Positions 1-14,800 of a DNA stretch of 64,000 nt are shown here, piece by piece. A model generated the notes under the pieces. It searched no databases. It worked only from the letters and a program-made list of their open reading frames with translations, and was not told the origin of the DNA. The stretch spans positions 10,312,023 to 10,376,022 of the forward strand of contig WARS01000013.1 in NCBI GenBank assembly GCA_008933995.1, written 5' to 3'. Numbering within the stretch: the stretch's first letter is position 1; each line of letters starts with the position of its first letter. Position numbers and translations under genes: made by a program. The DNA comes from Datnioides undecimradiatus. Its lineage: Eukaryota > Chordata > Actinopteri > Lobotiformes > Datnioididae.

Positions 1-390
1 CACAATGGCCCTATTTTGAACAGTGCAAAAACAAGTGTCCTAGTACATCAAGATGCATTTGCGGTGACACTCTCTGTGTCGAGCTTTGCAAACACTACAG
101 CATGTCTTCTTCTTCATATACTGCACATGAACTCATGAATGGTGTCATTGTCCCTGGCACTAAAGTGTAACCTAACACATAGCGAAAACATAACACGTAT
201 CAGGTTCAGCTGTTATTTTCATTTGTCTGTTACCAGGGTTTCAATACTCAAAAAGAGGAGAGGGAGAGAAAGAAAAGAAAAGGGAGGAGGAGATAAACAA
301 GCTCAATAAAGCGGTTGAGACGATGACTGAGGTAAACAGAAACTTGGCACAGGATGGCCAGAGATTACTGCATACCTGGCAGAACGCTCA

Positions 391-394
<4 letters not shown>

Positions 395-433
<39 letters not shown>
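395..433. repeat. (CA)n microsatellite
   Basis: About 19 uninterrupted CA units. Open frames here that encode runs of Thr-His or Cys-Val are artefacts of the repeat. Confidence 0.98.
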
Positions 434-435
<2 letters not shown>

Positions 436-1724
436 ATGCTAGCTCGTGTGTATGTGCATACACAAAAACAGAACGATTTCATTTCATGCTGCATTCACTC
501 CTTCACAGCCAGAGGTTGTTTTCAGGTTTTCAGGGTTTTTTTCATGTTTTTTTTTCAGCGTCACTGTGCAGGACTGCTCTCTAAAAACTTTAGTGAACAG
601 ACTGAGGTTGACACAGAGAGTTGCTTAACGTCATGCTTTGGCAACAGGAGCAGCTGCATATTTTCTTTTGACACATCAGTTATTTGGATGTCACACCTGT
701 AAAAGTACATAGGTAATTTAAAGAGGCCCCACCTGTTTTTGTTTTCTTAAAAGAGAAATGAGAAATGTAAAATGTAACACTCACAAGCTGAGTCCCTTCT
801 GATTCATCACATTTAATATTATTTTGTCAGGATGATGATAATCAAGAAATCAAAATTTGCCCATCCTAGTGTTTGAACATGAAAGTGCTACAGGTTTGCA
901 AAAGCTGTGGTGTTTTTTTAAGTGTGTGAACAGCTTTATGCATGTCCGCTTTTTGCTTTAAGTACATACAAATATGTGAAAAGTCTTTTTTTCATGATAA
1001 GAATTGTGATTCTTGGAGAAAAAGTGCAGCAATGATCCAAAATGACAATTGGTTTTGAAATGTAACGTAAAAAGACACACTGAATGCCACCAATATATGC
1101 AAAACTATATCAGCATTAGTTATTCTTCTTTCATGACTGGTTAGTTAATCTCATGTTTTACAGCTTATAAATTGGCATACAGGCTGACATGCAGCTCCAT
1201 GTTTCATCATAAGAAAGCACCTCATTGATGACTGCCTAGTTACTGCACAACAGAGTCCTGTTTAATAGATAATTTAAAGACCAGGACTAATGAGTAAAAA
1301 TGCAACTTGGTCAATAAAATTTACTTTGGAAATTCCTGCAAAAGTCTTTGAATCTTTTCAGTCGCCTTGTTTGGATCAAAATACAGAAAGCATCTATAAT
1401 GACATATTGAGTGCACGCCAAGTTAACATGGTTTAACATGTATTCTGTCTGAGAGGCTCTGTCACCTGAGCATCAGGTGCCCGAAGATTGATGATTTCAT
1501 GTTCACTTTGTTTTTCTCAAACTCAGAGTGCCTCTGCATTCGCCTGCCACCAGGTAACAGCAAAGGCAGCACAAGGTCAAAGGTCATCATTATACCTCAC
1601 TGTGATTCAAATCACAACACCTTTGTCTGCCTCAAACGCGCCACTCCCCTCAGTGGAGGATAATATCAAAGAACATTATGCAAGTGTGTTAACAAGTACA
1701 ATTTAACATACCTCTGTGTTATTC

Positions 1725-2208
1725 CTCTTTCTACTTCTACTCCACTAGCCCATACTTCAAGAGGAAGTATTCTTTTTATAATACAATCAGTCGATTAATA
1801 GATCAGTCCATCAACAGAATATTAATAATCAACTGTTTTTTAAATTAGCTTTCAAGTATAAATACAAAACATAAGCTAATCCCAGCTTCTGTATTGTCAT
1901 TGTTAAGACATCAAGGGTAAATGTAAAGGGGTATTCATCACTATTTTCTAGTATTTTATTCAATGATATGTTATAGATATTTATAAAATAAATATTTATA
2001 TTAATATTTTGTTCATTTATAAAAATGTGAATTTGAATTAAACTAACATGATTTATAAAGAAGTTCAAATTTGCTTCACCTCATCCAGTTTTAGTAAATA
2101 CTATTTACATGTTTACATTGTGTTACTAATATGTGTTTGCATTAAATACTACTAAATGTATTTTTACATTGTAGCATTACTACTTTTACTTAACTAATAA
2201 ATCTGACC
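1725..2208. repeat. diverged teleost interspersed repeat of the 'CTTTTACTTAAGTA' type
   Basis: Left part reads CTACTTCTACTCCACTA and the right end reads ACATTGTAGCATTACTACTT with TTTACTTAA. This is the two-ended pattern of a repeat I recognise as very common in teleost genomes. The middle is AT-rich and too diverged to align by eye. Other copies in this window are near 14.8-16.1 kb and 56.8-57.1 kb. Confidence 0.5.
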
Positions 2209-2645
2209 GCCTCTCCTGCCACTGACTTCATAGGGAAAATGAAGATTTACACATAATAAAGCTGGACTTTTCCATTGTCAGTGAGAGATCTTTCTGGGCT
2301 GACTGTGGTTGTCAGTCAACAGGCGGTGAAAGGTCGGGCTCCTCTGTCGCAAAACCTTGAAACAATTGAGACAAACATGATAAAGCAGACACAGAGTCGT
2401 GGGAGAGGTGCAGTTGACTCACTGCAAACAAGTTTAACGTGTGCGGAACAGGTTCTTGTGTCTGGGGCTTGTGAGGCAGGACAGGTGTTTCCCTACATCA
2501 GAGCACCGCAGTGAAGTAAGCAGCTCTAATCCAGGTGTTAGGAGGGATTTGTCAAAAGTGCACCGCAAAGGTGCATAGATATTCTGGGTTACTTGAGTAT
2601 AAAATGAGCAATGAAACTCTACACAGAAACTGTTCGCGCGCGTCT

Positions 2646-2717
2646 TTCTCTCTCTCTCTCCCTCCCTCCCTCTCTCTCTCTCTCTCCCCCTCTGTGTGTG
2701 TGTGTGTGTGTGTGTGT
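2646..2717. repeat. (CT)n / (TG)n compound microsatellite
   Basis: A pyrimidine tract of CT and CCT units from 2646 to about 2691 runs directly into about 13 TG units. It sits at the left edge of a promoter-like patch. Confidence 0.95.
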
Positions 2718-3119
2718 TTGAACCCACCTCCTTGTGTCTGCGCGCAGCAGAATTGGAGAGCGCACGGCAGCAGGACGCACAGCACCTGCTGCACCTTCCT
2801 GTATGGGATGGTCATCCTCATTCAAATTCCCAAACTGGTGACGTCTTATTCAAACACGATAATCATATTAGTAAGCTGAAGTGGGTCCTTTTCTCATTAA
2901 ATATCGTGTCGCGTGGTTTCAATTCGAGAAAGTCCATTTAGAGGCAGTAGTTGAGTTAATCCAGAATGTCTTGAGCTTTCTTCTTATTATTCTTGTATTT
3001 CATATTCTTTTCCTTCGTTTTCGTCGTCGTAAATCCGCCCCGTAGTGAAAACCCGTTTGTGTTATCTCTGTTTGGCTTTTAACTGAGTTGCAACTTTACA
3101 AGCCGCCCGACCTGGTCGG

Positions 3120-3260
3120 TGTCAGAGTCACTACGGCTCAGTGATTGGAGCGCTGCGCGGAGCCAATCAGCGGCAGGAGCGTCTGTTTCTCTGGCACTGA
3201 TTTATCTAAGACAGCCCCGCCTGCCTGCTGCCCTGCAGCTACACGGCTACACAGAGCATG
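3120..3260. promoter_or_regulatory. promoter-like GC-rich patch without an assigned gene
   Basis: Within an AT-rich region this patch carries an inverted CCAAT box (ATTGG, 3144-3148), a direct CCAAT box (3163-3167), GCGCTGCGCGG between them and a GC-box-like CCCCGCC shortly downstream. The two boxes are about 20 bases apart. No exon with a recognisable product lies beside it, so its gene, if any, is unknown and could lie beyond the left edge. Confidence 0.35.
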
Positions 3261-4925
3261 TAGATTCTTAAACTTCTGGAAACCCGATGGAAACCTTGAA
3301 AACACCTTGAATGCTTTTTTTTTTGCCAGGAAAACAATTATCATTTTCAACATGGTGTTAGGTTCATTGATCAATAACTCCATAAAATACAAACAATTAA
3401 TGAATTATGAATTAATGACTCAATGAGAGCATTAGCCTGATCGTTTGGATGTGGAGACTTTGGATGCAAAGTGTGTTTGGTGAATATGCAGTAAAGTTAT
3501 TCATATACTGCTTTTAAACAATGTTATCCCACAAAGTGATTCACACCAAAAGGACATATTTCAAGCAGGCAGAACACCAGAGACCCTAAAACAGCTTTAG
3601 TGACTTGATTGACTTTAAAAAACAGTGCAACATTTTAAAAAAGACCAGATAAGAAGAGGCGAATAAGTGAAAAATTGGGGTTGAATGGGATGATGTGATA
3701 TTAGGGTTAGGAGGTCAACACTGTTAAAGTTTAGTGGCAGGGGGAGTGGAAGGGAAAATTATCATGAAGCAAAGCAAAAGTAAGTTGTGAAGCGTGTGTG
3801 CTGTCCTGCCAAATATGAACTTAAGGCAGCAACTCGATCAGCTGCCACCAGTCCATAAACCTTTGACCACAAAGATGCACCATTTCACCTACGTGGGTAC
3901 AGGGCTCTGTGAACAAAGTAGGTGAGATAATCTACAGTGTGCTGACACACAAGTATGACACATCGAGCCATTGTTCTCAAAACTGCACTGATTCTCAGAC
4001 CTGTGCATATTATCCTGCACATGCAGCTATGCAGGGGTGGAATTTTCCACCTTATTCTGCATGTGTCATATATTTAATGAATATTGGTGCACATGTCACA
4101 CTCTAATTTTTGTGCTCAATCACTGTAAAAGTGCATATAATTGTATATATTTCTTTGATCATTCAAGTCAGTTTCAGAGTTCTGACACACTTAAGGTCTG
4201 CTTGGACACGTTTGGTACCAGTGCATAATTTGGGCCAGGATCTTGTGTGTTCACATGATTTTTAATGAGCTGCTCATCATGAAAATGTTTCTTCCCTTCA
4301 TGGTTCTTTGATGTTGAGGTTTAGGGTTTATCATTACAATCAGAAGCGGTGAGTCACTTCCTCTTTCTTCCTTTAAATGTGTCATTTTTTTTTTAACAAA
4401 GAATGAACCCTTTTTGCTTTCCTGGATAAAAATTCACCTTATCTAATGCTGTCCACAAAACAAACACGTCCTCTTCCTTCTTCCATGCATGAATCACTCT
4501 GTCACACCTGATTCTCAGGAACATTTCTGTTGTCTTAACTTCTGGGCTTTGACTCGTCCACTTCTTTATACAAGTGGCCTGAATATGTAAGATTATTTTA
4601 TAGTTGTGTGTGTCATTCAGTCGCTGCATGACTTTATTGCTGTACTTAGGACTAAGTAGTGGCTGAGTTGTGCAGGTCAGCTAATTATTGTGACACAGAA
4701 GTCTTATCAAACATTTCTACCAGTGTTGAACATGCCAGATTGCACAGCAGGAAGTGTTCCTCGTGAACTCGGACTAATATCTGGTTTGGTTAGAAAACCT
4801 TATCTGTGGTCCTCCTCTTGGTTTGTCACTCAAGCTTCATGCAAACATCGTCTGCCTGGAAGAGTGGGTGAGCCAGCTGAACTGCTTTGTAGAAACTGGC
4901 TCTGCCTGCAGCTCCAGTCTGTCTG

Positions 4926-4945
4926 TCACACACACACACACACAC
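4926..4945. repeat. short (CA)n microsatellite
   Basis: About ten CA units followed by CAAA units. Confidence 0.9.
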
Positions 4946-5684
4946 AAACAAACACTTGTTGTTTCTCTATCTGGACAGGTTAAATTACATAGAATAACAC
5001 ATTTGACAGGAAGTCTCCAGTTAACCAGAAAGACTCATCCTCTACTTTTCTAGTCAGACTCAACTGAAATGTACGAGGGGTGTTCAAAACAAATGGTTAA
5101 TATTTCACCACCACCAGGAAGTGATTCTCAAAAGTGTTTCTTTCCTTTTTCTCTTCTCAAAAAAAAATAAAAATAAAACAACAGGAGAAGTTCAGGGAAA
5201 CAGAGAAAGATTGTAACTTCACAAGCGTTGTGGCAGAAGAACAGCAGAGCTGCAGGTGAAAAGCTTTTTTTTTTAATCCCCTTATCCATGTTTTTCAGCT
5301 TGGTTCTGTGAGACAGCAAACAGAAGAAATGTACCACTTCTTTAGCAAACTTCAAGAACATCATCAGTATAAAATATATAATAGGTAACGCTCACACAAC
5401 ATCTTACAGTAAAGTTGTTTCTTCTTTGAAGATTTAAAGGGTTTTAAGGTCTCCAGGATCCCAAGCAAAGAATTTAGGATTAAAATGTCACAACATGTAA
5501 CTGTAAATGATAAAATATTGAAACAGCCTTTTATAACTTAAGCCACATTGATTAGTGTGATCAGACCCTGTTGCTAAACACTGTCCTCTGCTGGTACAAA
5601 CTCGTCAAGGCCAGTTTGTTTTCATTCCCTCATTAGTTGTAAACATACATATAAAACAAAATGTGTAGATATGAGGTCCACCAT

Positions 5685-7745
5685 AGGTCATACAGAAAAT
5701 GGGTTTATTTGTAATACAGCAGGATTTAGTTTGTTGTCTTACATCACATACAGATGTCTCCTTGCATTCAGCACTGAAACATGATTTTCACTGTTTTTAA
5801 ACCTACTTGTGTAACTATAACGGTACAGAATGAATCATCAGAAGTATTTTTATTTTCTTTTTTTGTTGTTATTTGCACAGATTATCATTGTTTCACAGAC
5901 ACAGTCTACATCAAAGTTTCTTTACACCCCAAAGAAAACCAAAGAAATCTACCGCTAAATATGAATCAAGTATACTGGCAAAACAAAAGGACAAAACCTT
6001 TGCCTAAACATCCTGAACTGTGGTGCAAAACCAACTTTTGAGGGCATAGAGAAATTACTCTGTAAATCATTCTTTATAGATAAATATATGTGACTTAAAA
6101 TCAGAAACAAAGCTGAGAAATCAATCAATTCCATTAAATATAAGGCCACAAAACCCAAATGATCAAACTCATGATTGAACATACGATGCAGAATATGAAC
6201 AATGCACTCATGGGTTGTTGGAGTGGATTTACAGTATGTTGTACTGTCACTGGTATATGAGTCGCAGTACCCATGTATGGCACGGAGAAATCGTTTTATT
6301 GACTGAAGTCTGTGGATGCTGCTGGTATCAGTGGTGACGCAGTAACTCGTCTGCTGTTCAGAAGTGAATGAATTGATCTGCTTACCCTGCTTTCTTTCAC
6401 ATAATTATGCCGACACACCAAAAAAAGTAATATGCATGTCAAATAAATATCATTACAGCCATACTATATAGATTCGTCAACATTATTCACATTCAGTAAC
6501 ACAGACCTTTCAGCGACAGAATCAACCCCTCGATATGCAAGTCTGGGACGAAAACGCACAAAGCGAGAGCAACCTGATGCAGTTTGAGTACTCATGTGGG
6601 GCACACATGAGTGCAGACAAGCAGCAGCTGTGCAGGTCATGTGTGTTGCGTTTATGCACAGGTTATCCTATATACTGCTTTCACATTAAGAGACCATGAA
6701 GCTGACTATGCTGTATTTAGCGTACATTTGGAACTACATGCAGGAAATGGTGGTTCGGTTAGCTTCTCCATCCTATGGCAAAGAGCACCAGATCACGATG
6801 GGGGCAGTTAGAGAAAAACCTACAGACAGCGTCAACATCCATGCAGCTCCAAGGATGGAAAAGTATGTCACAATGTCAGCAAGATCTATTGGGATGCATG
6901 CAGTTCAGACTTTTTAAAATATTCTAAAAGGGTGGTTTTGACGCTCCGGGTTACCACATGGGGAACTGAAACACAACACAGATATCAAAAGACTTCCAAA
7001 GTGAAGCAGTAAGAGAATGTGTAAAAGAGGAAACTTCAGTTTCAGTTTTTTCTGTTTCAGAGTCATTCACGATAAATACTGATTAACTAGACCGCTTGCA
7101 CAAACACATACAGTATGTTTGCTGCAGACATGTACACACTTTATCAGAGTATCAAAATGCCTCAGCATTGCTCACAAATGAAAAGAGAGAACGAAACATT
7201 GAAGTGAATTGTGGTGACATGAATCTGCCAGCTGTGATTGTTCTCAAACATGGCTCTGTTACCCCCACAGGAAAGGAAACAAACAAACAGGAAGTGCAAC
7301 TGACACAGAACAGTTCTTTGCATGGACGACTGACAGTTGAAAGACATACATCAACAAAAAGTCATAACTGACTCGTTGCTGACTCAGTGGAGTCACACAG
7401 CACCTAGAGACTAACATACAGTACATTGCACCTAAGGACAAGAGGTGGATACGGGAAAAGCGAGTGTCTGCTGTGATTGCTAACGGTTAGTGTGTATTCT
7501 TTTGTGTATGTGTGTGCGAAAGTGGTTAAATATGACGTACATGAGAATCTCTTTTCAATAAGCGCTGAAAACTATTGGGAACCTCAACAGACTGAAACTG
7601 AAAGCCTAAAATCACCCCCAAACATAGAACCTTGCTTGTCACCTATCAATCAAAACCCTTGTTCATAACTTGCACACACATTTCCCAAAACAAATAAAAA
7701 AGTTGGACGGGTGTGGCTGCTGGCTGCTTTTTTCCAGTTTTCTTC
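5685..7745 (-). other. arf3: probable 3'UTR of arf3
   Basis: About 2 kb directly downstream of the arf3 stop without convincing coding potential on either strand. Minus-strand AATAAA signals lie at 5704-5709 and 6295-6300, so transcripts probably end near 5690 or 6280. Assignment rests on position and the signals only. Confidence 0.5.
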
Positions 7746-9758
<2,013 letters not shown>

Positions 9759-9859
9759 TCAGATGAAGTTGTCAAACTTCAGTGTGTGGATACAATCCTG
9801 GTTGTAGATGCTCTCCCCAAAGTTTTACTCGATCAGCAGTGTGAGATTATAAAGGAGGG

Positions 9860-11443
9860 CTGAAAGAGGCAGAACATTTTAAAATATTTTATATGCTAAT
9901 TAATGCTCTAAGGGGTTTGTTGAGTTATGCTCCAGCTCAATCTCTTTCAAAAAAAAACAACAACTTCACCACTCTAACCAGAAAATCTCACTTCAGCATG
10001 CACACCCCAAGACAGGTGCAAGCTATGTTAATCGCCCACAGTCATTATCACAGAGAGGGTGAAGGAGATGCCTGTCAGTGCCATGACTCCAGGCAGCAGC
10101 ACAATCTGTTCAGATGCTTCTTGCAGTTTTTTTTTCTCCTTCAAATGTTAGCCTGCAACAATGCCAAGCCCTCAGAGCAAATGCAAAATGTCCTACATTA
10201 CCAGGCCTGCCTTTCACACATTCAGTTAAATCCCAGCACAAAGCCACCTGGTCTGAAACAGGGACAGTATTACACTTTTTCCTGCTGTAGTGCAGTTGTA
10301 CATGTATACAATACAATATTATATAGTATAGTAGCACAATATAAATCAATTGTCTGTCAGTTGTCTTAAACTGGAACATATAATCCTGGCTCAAAGGTTA
10401 ACTAACTAGTTTTCTGTTTTCTGAGCTTTCAGCTACCCTGATAATCTGCTCGATTAGACATTGCATTTCAGTTCCTTTACTCATTTAGTTTTGCATCATT
10501 TGAGGCACTAAACAGATCACTCAGAGATGAGAGGATTTAGCGATTTGGAGCCAGATTAGACATCCTGCAATGACAAGTGGAATAAATTAAATGTAAATAC
10601 AAACAGATGTGTTATGAAAAACAGATGTTATATCCCCAGCTGATGTCTTCTTTGGAGCTATATTGTGTGATATATGCAATGTGAAATGCCACAGTGATTG
10701 CACATTGAATTATGAAGTTGACCTATAGTTGTATTTGAACCTGAAAAAGAGACAAAGTGAGACATTGAATGCATCATCTCACATCAGCAGAGAGGGACTG
10801 GGAGAATCAATTACTCAATCAAGTGGGTAATAGATAACAAAAAAACAAATAAAGTAGCCCTGTCCATGGTGCTGAAGAGGATCATCACACTTTTATTGCC
10901 TGGCACCAGGTTCCTATCCTCTCACTAATGAGTTTACACGTTTACACACGGGATCTTAAACTGGTGTTTAACAGGGAGCAGGGCCACGATGTATGCCTGA
11001 TGATGTTAATTCAGCTCCGGGTGACTCAGGTTAGCCACAGATGCTATTGTAGGTAACGTTACAGCCGTTATTAGCCGTTAGCAACGGCCCCTCTGCGCTT
11101 TAGCTAAAGATTTACACTGAATTACAATTACAGGGCTTGAAAATTGCCCCATAAACTAATTTGTTGTTTACTAATTCCTCAGTCTAGTTTTGCTTTTAAT
11201 CTGTGAAGCAATGAGGCGTAACGGTAGCTAGCGTTATCTGCCCTCCTGATCCACCCCATTCATACGTCCGCTCATCACCTCAGCGGGCAACCTGCTGCCA
11301 GAGAGCCACTCGCTGCTGCTTCCGCTCGGACAAGACTGAGGTTTCACGACCACCCAAGGACAGCCAACAGATAGTCTATTATTTCATCGACTGGTGAGAA
11401 CTACTTGTATATTGATGATGGCAATGCCAGTATCCTCGCTTAC
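9860..11443 (-). other. arf3: arf3 5' intron (inferred)
   Basis: The stretch between the acceptor just upstream of the first coding exon (TTTCAG read on the minus strand, 9860-9862) and a good minus-strand donor AAG|GTAAGC at 11443. I see no coding exon in it. The right part (11040-11240) holds several TAACG/GTTAGC motifs and looks promoter-proximal. Confidence 0.5.
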
Positions 11444-11540
11444 CTTAGCTGAGTAGTCTTCTACTAAACGTCTCACGGTGTTTTCCGGTTGACAACGCAG
11501 CAGCAAACGAGATCTCGCGAGAACAGAGATGACCAGAATT
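11444..11540 (-). promoter_or_regulatory. arf3: arf3 core promoter and noncoding exon 1
   Basis: A perfect TCTCGCGAGA palindrome lies at 11513-11522, and an ETS-type CCGGAAAA (minus strand) at 11481-11488. About 70 bases downstream on the minus strand is a strong splice donor. TCTCGCGAGA is a known core element of TATA-less housekeeping promoters and is often bidirectional. Together these place the arf3 start site at roughly 11480-11510. A plus-strand transcript from the same element is possible but unsupported. Confidence 0.6.
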
Positions 11541-11657
11541 TTTTTTGACAATCGTTATTGCGTTTTTGAGAGGAAGACTGGCCACCAAGGTTTGTTTGTG
11601 TGTCGGTTTGTTCACGAAATGAAACATGGTCTCTTAAGTCTTGATATGTCTTCAAAA

Positions 11658-11661
<4 letters not shown>

Positions 11662-11730
<69 letters not shown>
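11662..11730. repeat. (CA)n(TA)n microsatellite ending at an assembly N
   Basis: About 20 CA units (11662-11701) followed by about 14 TA units, then a single undetermined base at 11731. The N may mark an unresolved repeat length or a join. Confidence 0.97.
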
Positions 11731-11888
11731 NTTCTCTCAGCTCCCTGAAAATTCACAGGACAGCATTCAAAATTATACTCATATGCAGTATCAAGTGAAC
11801 AAGATGAGAAATAGGAATACACAATGTTAGACACGGGAGGGATATGCTGTTCCCTAAAACTCAAGAGAAAAAAATAAGACTTATTTTA

Positions 11889-12014
<126 letters not shown>

Positions 12015-12115
12015 CTACAATAAAAAAAGACAGCAGAAGTGAATACAGTGACTAAAGCTGTCATGTAATCAGCATGAGCAGAATTATTCTCTGGTCTTTA
12101 AATCTTGAGTGGATG

Positions 12116-12116
<1 letters not shown>

Positions 12117-12149
<33 letters not shown>

Positions 12150-12160
12150 GTGTGTGTGTG
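12117..12160. repeat. (TA)n(TG)n microsatellite
   Basis: About 15 TA units followed by a short TG run and a T tract. It flanks the orphan prpf6-like exon on the right, as the CA/TA repeat does on the left. Confidence 0.95.
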
Positions 12161-14800
12161 TTTTTTTTAATATGTCCATGATTCAGTTTCTGATTTTTTA
12201 AAACTCAATACTTTAGTCAGTTATTTTTCTCATTACTCATTGACACCAACACATTTCCCTTCTTTTGGCAAACTTCCTTTCTGGAGTGGTATGCATACAG
12301 ACATTTAGTGATATAGTGACACACTCCTCCTCCTGTAGGAAAATGCCAGGTAAATATGTGATTGATGTTACAAATATTGTAGCAGTTAATTGATCTAATA
12401 AGTTTACATTTGAAAACTTCAAAAGACTTTAGGTCTGACATAGTATCCCCCTGCTTGTGTCACCCCAATGTGCCCACAAATGTAACAAACCTAAAGACCT
12501 TTATCACTGCAGGTGTGTAATTGTAATGAAAAAAATAATGATACTCTAAAAACAAATGAAGTACAGTCATGATAACAAATGCTGAGAAGCAACACCAGCC
12601 TCCCCCATATAAACTCTGCAAACCATCTTAGGAGGTTTTCCAAGAAATGACCAACAGCTACAGGCTTTCTTGCATTTTAATTAGTCGTATGCTGATCAGC
12701 ATCAAGTTCAGCAATGATGTGTTAACTAGAAATTACAAGACCAAGAATTTTGAAGTTGTAATAAATCAAATTATTGCTAAGCCTGACATCCTGTTATATA
12801 AAGTTCCTGTTGTATGTGTGAAGTTACTAAGTTTTCAGGAAATGATAACTGGCCTTCAGTATTGCATAATACTACCCCAGATGGGTAACAAAGGAAAGTT
12901 TATGAATTAGAATGCTTAAAAGGGTATGTTTAAAACATGCACAAGTTGTTGAATGCATTTTAGTATGACATGGCTCTTATTAATGATATTGGTATTTACT
13001 ATGAGTCATGATAACAGATGTGATCATAAATACATGGTTTTACCAGCTATTAAACAGAAAAGCTATCTACAAACTGGTAGCCTAGGTAAAGCATTTGGTG
13101 CAGTAGTTGACTGTGAGAATGAGGCTAAATCATATATTTAAAACATCAGTTTCACCAGAATACACACCACTATATTTACTTATGTGATCTACATGAGGTA
13201 TAGCAGGTTTTGTTTGCACACAAAGATGAGTTATTCATCTGTATTTCAGAGCTGCACTGTGACAGTGCTTCGTACACCAACAGGAAATCTGTATTTCCTG
13301 TACTCTGCATCACAAGATCACCCAGTTCACTGGCTAGAAGTGAATAAGCAGCACAGTTCTTGAGCCTGTAAGCAGTATGGAAGAACACATAGACCATTTA
13401 TAACTGAGCAGTCTAGGTTTGTTTTAGTTAGCACCATCTAACAAAGCTTAACTCCTTGCTCTGACTTAAAAACTATCCATTGTCTAATACATGAGCATGT
13501 GGCACAAATACTGCAATCTGTGCTAGTGATACATCCATGATATCCTGCTGGCAAATAGAGGACTTGAGACAGTGATTAATGGTTGTAGTTTTGTGGGAAA
13601 AAGGAGACTCTAGTGTAATTAAATATATTATATGATTTTGGTAAAAAAACAAAAAAACAAAAACAACAGTTTTTTGCTGGGGTAGTGTGTACTTGGAGTC
13701 GAGAAATGTAAGTACAAAGTGTTTGACATAATGTTTCTTACCTCACTGTTGGATGGAAGGTTAGCTGAATGGCCCATGTTTTAAAAAGCATGGGTGAAAA
13801 AAAATAAAAAAGCTTCATGTGCTGGGATAAAATTTATGATAAAACAGTTGTAAAATTCTGGTTAAAATGTAAATAGTTAAGTATGTGCTTTAAGTTTTAA
13901 TGTAAAACCTACACACCTCTATTATTAAAAACACTGGAAATTATTAACTATTTAAGGACTTAGAGACCAGCCAATTTACCAGCATACAGGGAAGCCTGTT
14001 TGGCACTGCATCATGTTTTCTTACACGCCAGACCTTGTAAGACATTTGTCTTACAAGGTCTGGCTCCCGGGAAGCATTTTGCAGTGGGGGTTTTTTCAGA
14101 CAGCCAATGCTCATTCCTACTGTGATCTGTGTCCACCAGTGATCACAACTCTGCATCAGACATGACTCGCTGACATTTCATGAACCTGTTAATAAGTCAA
14201 GTCAGAGGCACATGCCCTTGTATGATCATACGTCACAGTGAAACTAAAAATAAGTGATAGTGAAAGTGAGTCATAGGTGAAGAAAATCTGCAACATCTCC
14301 TGTTCTTACTTAATAATAACTCTGTGTGTGTTGTTGAATATACAGTTGATATACTTTGTGTGTGACAACATGATGTGTGTGTTGTTTCACACTTTGATGG
14401 TGATTTTTTACTGTGAGCTATGTGGTCCCATTAGAATGCAAAACAGCTTTGTTAAGTTATTATTTGGGTCTTAATGGTTTGAAGTAAATATATTTGGGAA
14501 AAGGTAAGTATGTTGTGCTACCATGCAACAAATAGAGTTTGCCACTGCATTGAGATCTGATGACAGTAGGGGTGTTGTTTGCTGTTTGCTGCCGCAGAAT
14601 CACACCCACACAGTCCCAAAGAAGGCGTGCAACTGAGTGTTAAAATCTTGATAAATGATAATCCCCCCCCCCAAATATTTAACTTATTGTTCCCTTATTT
14701 TGCCATAAATATGTAATGTTACAACATTAAGATTAAACATGTTTATGGGCTTAAATACATCTTTCATTGGATATTTAACACTTCATGTTGGCTGTGGTGG
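12161..14800. other. intergenic region upstream of fkbp11
   Basis: No exon recognised. Contains a perfect inverted repeat at 14027-14064 and A-rich runs near 13645-13670. The open frames here have no family resemblance I can name. Confidence 0.55.
14027..14064. repeat. perfect 18-bp inverted repeat with 2-base spacer
   Basis: GCCAGACCTTGTAAGACA (14027-14044), spacer TT, then its exact reverse complement (14047-14064). It would extrude as a hairpin. It may be the centre of a degraded MITE; longer flanking arms do not match by eye. Confidence 0.9.

Larger units (their letters stand above)
1..5684. other. intergenic region, no recognisable gene
   Basis: I find no exon I can name on either strand. 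It contains CA and CT/TG microsatellites, a diverged teleost repeat at about 1725-2208 and a promoter-like patch near 2640-3260. In human, WNT10B lies beside ARF3 on this side, but I searched for Wnt motifs and saw none. Confidence 0.6.

Noticed and set aside
303-494. Open frames with Cys-Val or Thr-His runs (also near 2434-2880, 11473-11864)
   Set aside because: They are translations of CA/TG, CT and TA microsatellites and have no other protein character.
1-3300. Possible wnt10b gene expected from synteny with human
   Set aside because: None of the Wnt cysteine-rich motifs are visible in any frame, so no feature is called.
5070-5094. GTACGAGGGGTGTTCAAAAC resembling a mariner-type terminal sequence
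   Set aside because: No matching inverted end or transposase trace nearby; too short to call.
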